Below, one piece after another: positions 10,894 through 22,500 of a DNA stretch of 64,000 bases. The notes under the pieces are model-generated. The model had not been told where the DNA came from and did not search any database. It was given only the letters and a program-made list of their open reading frames with translations. Each line of letters starts with the position of its first letter. Within the stretch, counting starts at the first letter, position 1. The DNA is taken from assembly GCF_029784135.1 (NCBI RefSeq), contig NC_073744.1, positions 10,437,429 through 10,501,428 of the forward strand, read 5' to 3'. The position numbers were made by a program, and so were the translations under genes. Source of the DNA: Toxorhynchites rutilus septentrionalis (lineage: Eukaryota > Arthropoda > Insecta > Diptera > Culicidae).

Positions 10894-13800
10894 TTAGTCC
10901 TGACCGAGGAATTGTCGGACAATCGCGCAGGTGCTAAGGATGACCGACTTTTGGATGCCGGCCAATTCCTTCTCGATGTTCAACACCTTTAGCGCTTCCA
11001 GAAGTGTCTTCGGGATAATTCCAGTTCCAGAGAGAACGACTGGAACAATTCTTGGGACCTCCCTTAGCCCCCACAGTTCCTTGAGCTCCACGGCCAATGG
11101 TCGGTACTTGCAGATTTTGCGACCGTGGGTCTCCTCCAGATTCTGGTTCAGTGGAATAGCGACATCGATGATGGTGACTTTGCGGTCGCTCTTGTCGTAA
11201 ACCATTATATCTGGGCGGTTGTGGTGGATCGAGAGGTCGGTCAGAACAGTGCGATCCCAGTACAGCTTGAAACGGTCATTTTCCAGGACAGGTGCAGGCA
11301 GGTACCGGTAGTTCGGTACGTTGTCTTCCAGTAGAGCACATTGGAGCGCCAGTTGTCGATGAACAATACGGGCCACGTTGTTGTGGCGCTCGGTGTAGGC
11401 TGCGTTGGCCAAAACGGGACAGCCTCCCATAATGTGCTCTATGTTTTCACCTGGTTGATGGCACATCCGGCAAATGTCATCAACGTCTTGATGCCAGACG
11501 TACCGCCTGCAGTTTCTCGTCGGCATTATCCTGTCCTGGATGGCTATCATGTCGGCTTCTACTACTGAAGAGAGTTCACCACGCGTTAACCACAGATTAG
11601 ATGCGGCCTTGTCGACGTGTGGCCGGTCCAGTTGATGGGGGTGGGCACCATGCACTGCCTTCTGCTTCCAAGCTGCAATCTTCTCCTCCACTGTCTGCAG
11701 ATTGCAGTTGAGTTGGTACTCCGCTTGCGCCAAGTGCAGAGCGCTGTATCCTCTGTCGGCGGCGCAGACAGCCCGGTATAGCGCGTTTTGGTTGGCGCGT
11801 TCTGCGAAGTACTCGCGCAGTTGTCGTACCTGGGCAACACACAGTGCAGAAATGTCGACGATTCCAAGTCCCCCTTCTTTGCGTGGTAGTGAAACTCTCT
11901 CCAGTGCCGATTGAGGATGGTGCATTCCGGCCTCTTTGAATGCTTTCCTCATCCTCCTCTCAAGGTCCTCTAGGTTAGTTTTGCTCCATTTGACTACACC
12001 AAAACTGAAGGTCAGCAGGGGAACCGCGAATGTGTTGATCGCGCGTACCTTGTTCCCCGCGTTGAGGAAAGTCCTCAGGACACAGTTCACTCGACTCAAG
12101 AACTTGTCTCGCAGCTCCGTCTTGATGTCGGAGTGGCGAATCCCGGTGAGCTGTCGGAATCCAAGATATTTATAGGATTCGCCACGAACCATGTCTCTTA
12201 TAAACTCGCCGTCATAGACCTCGTAGCCTCCGGATTCGGTAAGTTGTCCTTTCAGCAGGTGGACACAGCGACACTTGTCGAGGCCGAACTCCATACAGAT
12301 GTCCCTGCTTATGTCTTCGACAACCCGGATAGCTACACCTAGACGCTGACGTGAATCAGCGTAGACCTTGAGATCGTCCATGTAAAAGGTATGGGTCACT
12401 TCTTCGTGGGCGCCGTCGCCATACCTTATTTTATAGCCATGACCGTTTCTATTGAGCGTCCTACTGAGGGGGTTCAGTGCCAGACAAAACCAAAGCGGGC
12501 TGAAAGAGTCGCCTTGGAATATCCCCCTCTTTATCTGCAGCGTTCTAGACTGCAACACATTTTCCCCATCACTGAGGTGCAGAGACGTACTCCACTGCCT
12601 CATCGCATGCTGCAGGAACCTAACGACGACGGGATCAATTTTGTAGAGCTCCAATACCCGGACGAGAAACGAGTGAGGTATGGAGTCATAAGCCTTCCTG
12701 TAATCGATGTAGGCCATACTTAGGTTCCGCTGGTTATATACCGCCTGGCCGACTATGGCTGCGTCGATGATGGCCTGGTCTTTGCAGCCATGCGTATTTT
12801 TCCTGCATCCTTTCTGCTCTTCTGCGATGATGTGATGCTGTTCGCAGTGAGCAGAAACTTTGGCGGTAATTATGCTGCTCAGTATTTTGTACAGACTCGA
12901 TAGGCACGTTATCGGTCTGTACTTTGATGGGTTCAATGTGTTGCTGTCTTTCGGGAGGAGGAAGGTGACGCCACGGGTGGCGAATTCAGGAAGGTTGTGT
13001 GGGTCACGTAGCACCTTGTTGAAGCACTCAGCTATCTTTGGATGTGCGACGGTCAGCTTCTTGTGCCAAAAGTTCTGGACACCATCGGGGCCCGGTGCTG
13101 CCCAGTTCCTCAGGTACCGCGAGGCTTCGCGGACATCGTTCTCTCCGACGATGATAGCTGGCATCTCTCCAATTTCACCACAACTCTCCTCCTCCCGTCT
13201 TAACCACATTTGCCCGTCGCGATGTTCTACTGGGGTCTCCCAAATACCAGCCCAGAAGTTCGTCACATCGCTAATATCTGGCAAACCTTCGCGGTAGTCG
13301 GGCTTCTCGTCGTTAATGTGGTCGTAGAACGCTTTTTCGTTATCTCTGAACATCCGATTTTGTTCCTGGCGCTTTGCAGAGTCAGAGTAACGTTTCAGCC
13401 GTTTAGTTAGGACGCTCAATTGCTGTACCAGTGTGTCGAGTTTTTCCGTCAGCTGGTGAGCTCCCAGCTGGCGAAGTTCAGTAGGCCGCACGATCACAGC
13501 AACTTGGCGACATAATTTCGCCGATCTGCTGCCTCTTTTGTACGCCATCAGTCTTCCAATTGCGGCGCGCTTGTTTAGGATCCGTTGCTCCAATCTCCTT
13601 CGCCATGGAGGCTCACGCCTTTCACGGAGATGTTGGAGCAGTCCGCCTCTTGGCCTAATACGGTATCCTAAACTTTTGGCGGTCGCCACAGCAGCACAGT
13701 AAACTTTTAGTTGCAGCTCCTCCATGTTCTCAGCATCAACCAAGTGCAGCGGAAGAACGTGCTCGTTCATGAGCTTTACTGCACTTGTCAGCCTGCGGGA

Positions 13801-14556
13801 ATGCTGCAACTTCGGGATCCTGGGGCGCGACAAAGGGTCCGTGTCGCGGAACTGTGAGATCGCCTCGTCGTAATGGAAGACCAGATCGCGTAGTAGTTGT
13901 TGATCTGGCTGTGGATCTTCCGGCTCAGGGGGTTGTTGTACTGTGGCCTCCACTGGTGCTGATTCGCGTGCCCCACTCGCGAATGAATTGCTCAGCCGTA
14001 CTGAACTTCGTCTCGACACATCGCTTGCTCTGCTTGTTCTGGAGCTTAGTTCTCTCTGCACCTGCTGCTTGATCTCGTCGACTTGCGTTTGGGAGAGCAT
14101 ATTGTTGCGTACAATCGCTCTACGCCTCGCGTTCATCGCGTTTTGGTCAAGCCTCCCGACGAACTCTGGATACGCTTCCTCGAACATTGCGAGTATTCGA
14201 GGGCGACCGCTCATGTCCGTCTCCAAAGCAGTGCAGATGTAATAGGCGCGGATCACGAATTCATTCATTTCATGTGTCCACATGATCCGTCGCCTAGTAG
14301 TACCCACAAGTGTGGACGACTGTCGTCTGACAGTCGCAACACGCCTCGTAGGCGCAGCGTTTCGTTGGTGATGTCGATGGCTGCTGTTTCCGTGTGGCGG
14401 TAGCTCTTCGGGTTGAACCCGGCTGGTGGCCCGCTCTTGCACATCGCCCTCCAGCCGCTGGCCGCTCGCTCTTACGCCCGTTCCAGGACCAGCTCCAGTT
14501 CGGGGACCCTCCTCGGGCGATCGCATTCTGAGTATTCTTCGTGAACGTAGCTCCAT
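10894..14556 (-). CDS. intact RLE-type LINE polyprotein (R4/Dong-like), 1220 aa
   Basis: One uninterrupted minus-strand ORF. Around residue 90 is a tryptophan-anchored segment (WTHEMNEFVIRAYY) that may be Myb-like DNA binding. RT runs from about 500 to 800, with APGPDG, the first catalytic Asp in MAYIDYRKAYDS, GIFQGDSFSP, and the active site FYMDDLKVYA near residue 723. Near 1027 is a CCHC zinc knuckle (CRMCHQ...HIMGGC). Near 1114 is a restriction-like endonuclease motif (RPDIMVYD, then IIDVAIP and KYRPLAVELK). This order is that of single-ORF site-targeting LINEs; the YMDDLK/EFGLDKC signatures suggest R4/Dong. All visible catalytic residues are kept, so it may have been active recently. A decayed relative is at 31690-33260. 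Confidence 0.88.
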   Translation of the reverse strand: MELRSRRILRMRSPEEGPRTGAGPGTGVRASGQRLEGDVQERATSRVQPEELPPHGNSSHRHHQRNAAPTRRVATVRRQSSTLVGTTRRRIMWTHEMNEFVIRAYYICTALETDMSGRPRILAMFEEAYPEFVGRLDQNAMNARRRAIVRNNMLSQTQVDEIKQQVQRELSSRTSRASDVSRRSSVRLSNSFASGARESAPVEATVQQPPEPEDPQPDQQLLRDLVFHYDEAISQFRDTDPLSRPRIPKLQHSRRLTSAVKLMNEHVLPLHLVDAENMEELQLKVYCAAVATAKSLGYRIRPRGGLLQHLRERREPPWRRRLEQRILNKRAAIGRLMAYKRGSRSAKLCRQVAVIVRPTELRQLGAHQLTEKLDTLVQQLSVLTKRLKRYSDSAKRQEQNRMFRDNEKAFYDHINDEKPDYREGLPDISDVTNFWAGIWETPVEHRDGQMWLRREEESCGEIGEMPAIIVGENDVREASRYLRNWAAPGPDGVQNFWHKKLTVAHPKIAECFNKVLRDPHNLPEFATRGVTFLLPKDSNTLNPSKYRPITCLSSLYKILSSIITAKVSAHCEQHHIIAEEQKGCRKNTHGCKDQAIIDAAIVGQAVYNQRNLSMAYIDYRKAYDSIPHSFLVRVLELYKIDPVVVRFLQHAMRQWSTSLHLSDGENVLQSRTLQIKRGIFQGDSFSPLWFCLALNPLSRTLNRNGHGYKIRYGDGAHEEVTHTFYMDDLKVYADSRQRLGVAIRVVEDISRDICMEFGLDKCRCVHLLKGQLTESGGYEVYDGEFIRDMVRGESYKYLGFRQLTGIRHSDIKTELRDKFLSRVNCVLRTFLNAGNKVRAINTFAVPLLTFSFGVVKWSKTNLEDLERRMRKAFKEAGMHHPQSALERVSLPRKEGGLGIVDISALCVAQVRQLREYFAERANQNALYRAVCAADRGYSALHLAQAEYQLNCNLQTVEEKIAAWKQKAVHGAHPHQLDRPHVDKAASNLWLTRGELSSVVEADMIAIQDRIMPTRNCRRYVWHQDVDDICRMCHQPGENIEHIMGGCPVLANAAYTERHNNVARIVHRQLALQCALLEDNVPNYRYLPAPVLENDRFKLYWDRTVLTDLSIHHNRPDIMVYDKSDRKVTIIDVAIPLNQNLEETHGRKICKYRPLAVELKELWGLREVPRIVPVVLSGTGIIPKTLLEALKVLNIEKELAGIQKSVILSTCAIVRQFLGQD

Positions 14557-14838
14557 TTTCTGGGTGTATCTCCTTTGCCCGGGAGACAGCGGGTTGGCAA
14601 GGCCTCCATGACCCGGGAGGCCTTCCCCGGGAGAGATATAGCGCTCTGACTCGCTCGCACCCCCTCACTTAGCCACTTTCGACACCCGTTCTCGGAGCCA
14701 AGACCAGGTGTGTGTTTCCAGTTCACGCCCGATCTAAAAATGTCGTCATATGATCTTCGTGGAGGCGTGAGATAGGAACATTTGAGACCAACAGGTAGGC
14801 TCCTACCCTAGTGTTGATCCCCATTTGAGAACCAATTT
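14557..14838 (-). other. 5' leader of the RLE LINE
   Basis: Lies between the SINE poly(A) and the ATG of the 1220-aa ORF. GC-richer than its surroundings. It most likely is the LINE 5' UTR, beginning at the junction with the SINE poly(A) tract near 14838. Confidence 0.55.
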
Positions 14839-15769
14839 TTTTTTTTTTTTTTTTTTTTTTTATCTTCGCTTATTTTTCGTCGGCCTATTTCCGCCACTTC
14901 AGTGCCAATCACCGACATCAGGGAGGCGACTCCACCTGTTCCTACCTATCAGACTCAACAACTCATGAGCCGGGCCAACTTCTTTTACTTCCCCTCCGAA
15001 GGAAGACGTAACCAGAGATTTTTCGCCTCAGAAAATCCCAACGACGCCAGCTGGGATTGAACCCGGGCCGATCGGATTGTGAGGCTGTTACGCTAACCAC
15101 ACAACCACTGGCGCCGTCTGACATACATTTTTATTTACTACTAATATTTATCGGTTTCGAACCCTCGACACATAGCGCTCAAGCTCAAAAGTACGGCGCG
15201 TCTTCCATCAAGTCTATTCGCTCATATTCCTTATTGGTGGCTCTATACCGATGGGAATGCGCTTAATCAGCATTGTGCTGTGTTGTGTGGCTTTTGTTAA
15301 TTGTGTGTCAATCTTGTTCATTTATCCTACATGCGCATGGATGTTATTGGATAAAGAAGTGTCGTACTCACGACCTAGGATTTACGTTGAGGATCTACCC
15401 TATCGCCGTTCCCAGCGATGAATGGCCGTGCTGCTGTTGAGTTCGCACACGGCTTGATACTTGATCCGTAACGGCTTCTTCTGGTGCGCGAGTGTTAGGC
15501 GTGCTCGGTGCGGCCACCAAAGATGACGGCAGTATGGGGGTCCTATCCAAACCCCAACGTGGGAACGGCTCTTCCTCGAATTTGGCTTGACTGGCGTAAT
15601 GCTAGAGGGATTCTCGCACAGGAAAACACTGGCTACAACTAACTAGTTTCCTATCTGTATTTCATCCGCGGTTTAACATAAAACTCAACCGCTCCTGCCT
15701 ATTCCACATTTGAAGAAGGAATGGGCGAACATATCTTGGATCCTCAGCTTGTGAGCTTGTGTTGAATCT

Positions 15770-16063
15770 GAACTTCAAAATAACTTAACTAGGGGCTTCC
15801 AAAAGTCGAAACCAGTACCATGCTACAATATTAACAAAAATGTGTGAACATAATTATGATTATGCAGTTCACAATAGGTGATCGACTCTGCTCTCACTTG
15901 AAGAAACGTTTTATATGAACTTCAAAATAACTTAACTAGGGGCTTCCAAATGTCGAAACCAGTACCATGCTACAATATTAACAAAAATGTGTGAACATAA
16001 TTATGATTATGCAGCTCACAATAGGTGATCGACTCTGCTCTCACTTGAAGAAACGTTTTATAT
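15770..16063. repeat. 147-bp tandem duplication
   Basis: Two head-to-tail copies, 15770-15916 and 15917-16063, differ at only about two positions (for example AAAAGTCG versus AAATGTCG). Each begins GAACTTCAAAATAACTTAAC and ends in AAACGTTTTATAT. Non-coding. Confidence 0.9.
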
Positions 16064-16595
16064 GTATAGAGCTGAACATTTATTTCGATATATCGTTCCA
16101 CCCATCTACCATATCTTGTTCCACCTGTCTAATGTATGTAGTCACCCCTATTCTGCATTCCGCTGGATTTGCATTTCGTTCGAAACCATTATTTCGTTCG
16201 AGTTATAATTTCGCTTTTCCCAATTCGAACGTTTTGCCCATTTAATGTTCGAAGAGAAACAGATCGAACGAAATGAAAAAACAACTCGAACGGAATACAG
16301 AATAGAATTTTATCTAGTCGTTCGAAATATTTCGAATCGATCGAAATACATAATAGCGGTGAGTGTCTCCTATCGAAGCAACGCCATTTTCGCAGCCAAA
16401 GCTTGGAGAGTTCTATCTTTTTTCCCACTGTCATGGGTGATTTCGCGCTTTGCTCTGATTGGTTGACGAATAAAAATCGTTATTGAAGAAAAATTGCGCT
16501 CATTCTGAATGATTGTAAATCCGGCATAACGGCGTAAAATCTTTACTGCAACCAAGAATTGGCTGAGAAGGAGCTTTCGGATTCGTTTTTTACTA

Positions 16596-17300
16596 TTATT
16601 TATTTTGACTTAACATCTTTACAACAATTTCTCTCCAATTAACTCGGTTCGTGGCTACCTCTCTCCAATTCCGCGGGCACCCCGCGCTCACCATGTCATA
16701 CTCCACTTGGTCTAACCACCTTGCTCGTTGCGCTTCTCGTCGTCTCGTACCAGCCAGATTCCCGATGAACACCATTTTTGCAGGATAGTTGTCCGACATT
16801 CTTGCAACATGTCCTGACCAGCGTATCCTTCCAGCTATGATCACTTTCTGGATACTGGGTTCGCCAGTGAGTTGCGTGAGCTCGTGGTTTATCCTTCGCC
16901 TCCATACGCCATCCTCCTGTACACCGCCGAAGACGGTTCTTAACACCCATCGTTCAGACTCCGACTGCTCGCAGGTCCCCTTTGAGTATTGTCCAAGTTT
17001 CGTGCCCGTAGAGGACAACCGGTCTTATGAGTGTTTTCTACAGGGAACATTTCGCACAACTGCTAAGTCTGTTTGACTTGAGTGTTTGTGGAGACCATAG
17101 TAGGTACGACTCCCATTGATAATGCGTCTCCGGATCTCGCGGCTGCTATCATTGTCAGACGTTACCATTGAGCCAAGGTACACAAATTGATTCACTACCT
17201 CGAACCCCCTGCGGGACTCGAATGAACCAGATAATCCACCCGATATTCGCACAGAGCACTGTATTCCATCCATCGTAGCCTTACTAATATCCTTTGAATT
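16596..17300 (-). pseudogene. 3' fragment of an APE-type LINE (RT C-terminus)
   Basis: Minus-strand pieces encode the C-terminal part of a LINE ORF2: QFVYLGSMVTSDND and EIRRRIINGSRTYYG near 17100-17200, then VLRTVFGGVQEDGVW and IRWSGHVARMSDN (16650-16950). The pieces are in different frames, so it is dead. The block arrangement is the same as in the 4085-5960 relic, so both belong to one lineage. It ends at about 17300, where a gag-like sequence and a SINE follow. Confidence 0.8.
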
Positions 17301-17313
17301 AGACAATCTTCTG

Positions 17314-17472
17314 TGGAGGCGATCTGGCGTAGTGGTAACATCCATGCTTCTCACGCTCAAGGTCACGAGTTCAATTCTCACTCCCGACATTCTTCCAAAA
17401 ATGGAAGTAAAAGTGACGAACCAGCCAAATGAGTTGAAAGTCACTATAATACAGATAAAAAAAAAAAAAAAA
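17314..17472 (+). mobile_element. tRNA-derived SINE, copy 2 (with 13-bp TSD)
   Basis: Same family as the copies at 3141 and 62919: head GGAGGCGATCTGGCGTAGTG, B box CACGAGTTCAATTCTC, 3' poly(A). The 13-bp direct repeat AGACAATCTTCTG flanks it at 17301-17313 and 17473-17485. It is inserted in the LINE relic region in the opposite orientation. Confidence 0.9.
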
Positions 17473-17485
17473 GACAATCTTCTGA

Positions 17486-18382
17486 GGGTCATTTTAGCTT
17501 TCTTACGGGGCACCTTTGATGAAGAGAGTTTTCTTTTTAAGTGATCCTCATCAGAACCTGAGTCCGATTCTTGAGTTAACAAAACCGAAAAATGGTTTTC
17601 AGCATGAGCGGCTGATGCGGCCTGAAGCATTTTAGCATAAGTCCGCTTGGAGCGACCTGTGATAGAACGCGTCACTTTATCGGAGTGCTGTTTGTACCTT
17701 GGGTACTCCTCTAGAGGGTGAGGATTCTCGCCATAGTGAATACATTTTTCCACAGTTTGTGTACAAGAGTTCTCACTATGTTTTTCACCTCATTTACCAC
17801 AGCGATATTTGTAGCCGCAATGGCTGGAAGAGCGTCCCAATTTTTTTACAATTGCAGCAATTGTAAACCCGTGGTACAAACAAGCGCACCGAAAAAAAAG
17901 ACACTATCTACTTTAACATAACTCGAGAGAACAGAGCCAACGAAAATAACCCAAAACGAGTGTGAAGGCTTATAGACTTTTTGGTTGTCTTCCAAAGATG
18001 CTGCATGTAGTTGCCAAACATGCAGAATCTTCGCAAGCTCTCCAATTAGCGAGTTTTGAAAACAACCCACACCTTTTTTCAGTTCTTCGACACTCAGACT
18101 CGCATCGGAGACCGCGCCTTCTATTTCCACATCTCGAGAAGGGATGTAAATGTGATACTCCCTGTTAAATATCTCGTGGTCAACAGTCTCGTTCGCCACA
18201 TCAAAAGTCGGTGCTTCTACATGCAATTTGTCCGATCTCTCTTTACGTATCGAGACGCCCGGATGCTTACGCAGCAAATCTCTTGAAATGTCAAGAGTTC
18301 TCAACGATTTCACCTTGGGCCGAAAAAAAAACAACCCATGGGCCCTTTGAGGACGGTTGATAATAGCGCGTCGGCGCAACAA
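17486..18382 (-). pseudogene. gag-like ORF1 of a Jockey/LOA-type LINE (relic)
   Basis: The minus strand from 18382 down gives a 178-aa open stretch typical of insect LINE ORF1 proteins (HVEAPTFDV, then GVGCFQNSLIGE and SFWVIFVGSVLSSYVKVD). Then, in shifted frames at about 17700-17830, comes a decayed CCHC zinc-knuckle region (RCGK, an in-frame stop, GEKHSENSC, CIHYGENPHP). A Ser/Lys-rich tail follows (17486-17650). Frameshifts and the stop make it a relic. No ORF2 follows in register; a different LINE fragment abuts it. Confidence 0.72.
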
Positions 18383-19514
18383 TGACGCAATAACGGCTGC
18401 GCAGACGGTGCGTATGTTTATCTAGATTTGGAATTGTTCGATATGCCAGAATTGATTGATTGATTCTTTGTTTTTAAGAGGTTTTAAACTTTGCAGTTCA
18501 TTCGTCTCTATATATGCCAGGATGATTCCCAGATAAAACTATGCAAATTGTTATTGGTTTTTTTTTTTGTCAGCAGAAAGGAATACTGTGGTGGCGGAGA
18601 AGGAAGTGGTGGGAGAATTCAGTGGATTGAACGAGGGCCTGCAAAAATAAAACACTGCCGCTTGAAACAATATTCAAATCTATATTTCTATTATCATTCC
18701 TTTCCTAAAAACCTAATACAATTTAATCGTACTGTACTTTGGAGAATGTGTTGATTTCGGTTCGCTTTGCGCGGAACCATTCCTCACCATATTTTTTTGT
18801 ATCTATTATTCCACCAATAAAATTTATTTCCCTATGCGCGCTTCCTTCGATGAAATTCGATATTCAACTTGGTTCAACACAATACTCGCAGAAGAATCTA
18901 ACCGATACTGATAAAAAGCCGTTAGGCGATCTTCCACGGCTACAGCTTAACTCTGCTTAATCGGTGTACAAAATCTAGCTTCTCTACATATACGCATTAC
19001 GACGTTGTATATTTTCTTTTCTTTTGTCATACGCCATGTCACTATTGTTCGTAATTCTACGTGTGAGTGTGATTGTACGTGTAATTTTACTAATAACTAG
19101 CTCTGATCACTTCATAACCACGTTACAATCGTTTATCTACATTTCGTTTGTGTAAAATCTAATATGTATGTATACAAGGTAATAGTCTAGCAATACAACC
19201 TGCCCCACTATCTAGCTCTAGGAGTGGAGCGGATGGAAAGGAAGAAACACGATAATTCAATCCTTTTGCGTTCTGCTTCATTTCAAAATGAAAAATTAAA
19301 ATTTTGTAGAGTGTGTAAATAAAAACAGTGAATACTAGAACAATAAAAATAACACCTCTTCGAGGAAGAGCAACGCTTCATGCGATATGAAAAGATTGGA
19401 AAAAGTTTGTCTCGACACGATTTTCGTAATTTGTATGCTTTCCCTGGCGAAAGGAACCAGGCGTGTGGAACCGTTCAGCGGATCCGTTGGGCAGTATTCA
19501 CACTAGCAGAGGTA
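18383..19514. other. AT-rich DNA with probable PP5 3' UTR
   Basis: No gene is seen. The right part follows the PP5 stop codon (gene on minus). TTTATT on plus near 18830 would be AATAAA on the gene strand and is one candidate polyadenylation signal. Confidence 0.35.
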
Positions 19515-22500
19515 CTACGCGAGAAGACTCAGTGTACTGGCGTATGCCATCGGTTTAACTTTGGGATGTGGCTGAAATGAATGAAACTCTGTTTTTTGAA
19601 CGAATCCTGTTTTTGAACAGCTGAAGAGCAATTCCAAATGAAATCAACAAATGACAAAACATGAGTATTTTTGATTCGAATGAAAGTTTGTATTCCGTTT
19701 GGGTTGGAGGAAATATGGGTTTTCCATAGCAATTGGGCATTTTTTAACGTGTAACAAGTGTAACTTTTGAAAAGGGCGGATCGATTTCAGTAAGAGAAAT
19801 CTTTGATAATTTATATCTCAAAAACTATGAGCCGTACCGAAATGGTGTGCTAGAAAGGGTTATAGAGTATTGATGTTGAAACATGAACAAATATACACTA
19901 AGGAAAAAATTAGTACAGTAATCTTTCGCTAACTGGTCTGCATTTTAACTGGGCGAACGTTAACTGGTCCTTGGACCAGTTAAAAAGCCGAATTTCGTGA
20001 ACAATCGACGCCATATTCAAATGGAAGATTTTCTGTTAGGGTCATTCGAATGTACACCCATATTCTGTACTCCGATCGATTTGAAATATTTCGAACGATT
20101 TGAAATATTTCGAACGATTTGATTAAATTCCATTCTGTATTCCGTTCGAATTGTTTATTTTCGCATGACAAAAACATTGATTAAATTACAGAAAAATAAT
20201 TTCCTCAAATTATATTTCATACCTAAATATGTATTTTTTTTCATATAAACAAGAAGTCATGTAGAAAATTTTAAAAATGAATCCAAGATGGTAAAACTAT
20301 TTTTGACGAACCTTGTGGAACATCGATTTTCATGAATTTTCGAAACTTCGAATTTTTGTATGTTACCATTAATTTTAGCCAGTATGAATCCTGACGTGAT
20401 TAAAAATAAAAAAACCTCTTCATCAATCTCCTTCTAAATGCAGCCATTCTCGCGGTATTTGAAAAAAAAAACAATTCTAATTTATTGTCTTCTTTATAGT
20501 AAATAGGCTCTTTCAATAAGTTTGTCGTATTACACCGTCATGTTCAAATTGCTTATAATTTTCAACAACTTTCCCAAATACATCATTATGGTAAAAATAT
20601 ATGTTTAGGAGTTACGTTGGAAAACATTTGAAGACATGTGGGTTGAGACTCCTAAAAGCGTACACTAAATGTGCTGGCCAAATATTGCAGTGAAATTTAA
20701 GTAACAATTCGGCTGAAAAGTTCATAATGCGTCGCGCACAAATTACGTAAGGCTAAAAATCCGGATTTTGGACCACCTCCCCCCCTCCTATGTAACGCAA
20801 TTTCCTATCTCTGATACACAGAAAGTAACGCAACCTCGACCCCCCCCCTCCTCCCTCCGATATCGCGTTACGTAATTTGTGCACGACGCCTAATGTTGAC
20901 GACTACCTGACTTTCACAAAGCACCATCTTTCAAGGGATACGTGTCAAAATTTGACAGCAATCAGTCGATTGGTTCGTGAGTTACAACATTGAGTGTGAA
21001 GCAACTTTTGTTATTGTGAAAAAAAACGGAAAAATCCGAATTTCGTGTATTGATGGCAAAATTGCACGAATTGCTTCCGCATCCACCGTATTCTCCAGAT
21101 CTGGCCCAGCGACTATTTTCATTCGCAGACCTGAAGAGAATGCTCGCCGGCAAGAAATTTAATACCGATGATGAAGGGATTATCGAAACTGAGGCCTGTT
21201 TTGAGGAAAAACCGAAAGAGTACTTTAAAAATTGTATCGAAAAAGTTTTGCTACTGGCAAGCGAAACCAAATCACATACAACATTCCAGTAAATGTAAAT
21301 AAACTATATCTGCACGCGAACTCAAATAAATTAATGACTTATTCTAACTTATTGAATAACTTGGTATTCCTCAAATAATTTTCTGATGCACAACTTTAAC
21401 ACCTGCTTAACCATAGCGTCAGTTCAATGCATTGATGCAATGTCAAAGGAACCAACGAAGCCTTTTGATGACAGAACACTATGTTAACTGCTTGTAAAAA
21501 AAAGTTCATTACTAATACTCTAGCGTAAATAATTCCCTCCCGCTATCTCCCCTCCTTGTTTATATTTATCACTTCAAATTGGATTTCAGCGTAGCGAAGA
21601 TCCACTATTTATACGTACGGGCTTGAATCAACTAAATATACACATACTTATCTCTGTTTTGGGCTCTTCTCAACAGAAGCCCTTTCTTTTAATATTGCCA
21701 GTCTAGATTAGCTTAGCTGTCATCCTTTGTGGAGAGCGTTTTCCTACCGTCATGTGAAACCAAATCACTGACAAAATTCCAGAACATTTATTCTTTTGGT
21801 TAACTGACGATAGCTAAGCTTGATGGTTCCCTACAAAATTGTGTAGCTCAAAAGACCAATGCAATGGCGTCAGTTTGATGCAATGATTGCAATGCCAAAG
21901 ACACTAGCGAGCGAGTAATTTGGTCGCGTCCACAGCTCAGTTCGAAACGAAGACATGAGATGGCGCAAAACAAGAACGAACAAACGATGTTCATTGTTTC
22001 GTATCTAGAACGATGCTGAAAGTTAGCCTTTCCTTCCTTTCCTTGTTGAATTAAAGCGACTTTAAGCTTCTTCAGTTCATTCGTCTCAAGCCTTCAAAAA
22101 GTTCCTTGGAAAACTCTACTCTTTCCTCATATTACTCCTCCACCACCTCCATCGGTGCCCTCACGAAGAATGAAGTTTGCCTCAGCAAGATCCACTGTTT
22201 ATACTTTAGGCAAATATTCCCCTTGCTCTTCTACTTTTCCTTTGTTCACGGAGACTTTACATTCTACGATTTCCCCTTCGTTGCTCGTCGATAAGTTGCT
22301 CGTTATTGACAGCTCTGTTCAGGGAGGGCACACAAATGGACAGAACAAATGTATGAGGAAATGGGAATGCTTCCAATTTTCACCAATTTAAACTATATAC
22401 CGACTATGGGTAATGTATAGCACATCAAACAAATCTTAGGGAATTTCCGATTCGTTTGGTATGTAAATCGCCAGAATCTGTTCACGGCAAAAATAGTTAT

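Larger units (their letters stand above)
10751..15132 (-). mobile_element. tRNA-derived SINE split by an RLE LINE in its poly(A) tail
   Basis: The SINE head is at 14862-15120 on the minus strand: GGCGCCAGTGGTTGTGTGG, TTAGCGTAAC (A box) and GGGTTCAATCCCAGC (B box), ending in poly(A) (poly-T at 14839-14861 on plus). The direct repeat ACATACATTTTT stands at 10751-10762 and again at 15121-15132. It therefore flanks the SINE plus everything up to a second poly-T at 10758-10769. The simplest reading is a SINE with this TSD whose poly(A) tail was later split by the LINE at 10770-14838. Confidence 0.75.

Noticed and set aside
20962..21270. minus-strand 102-aa frame
   Set aside because: Shadow of the plus-strand mariner remnant.
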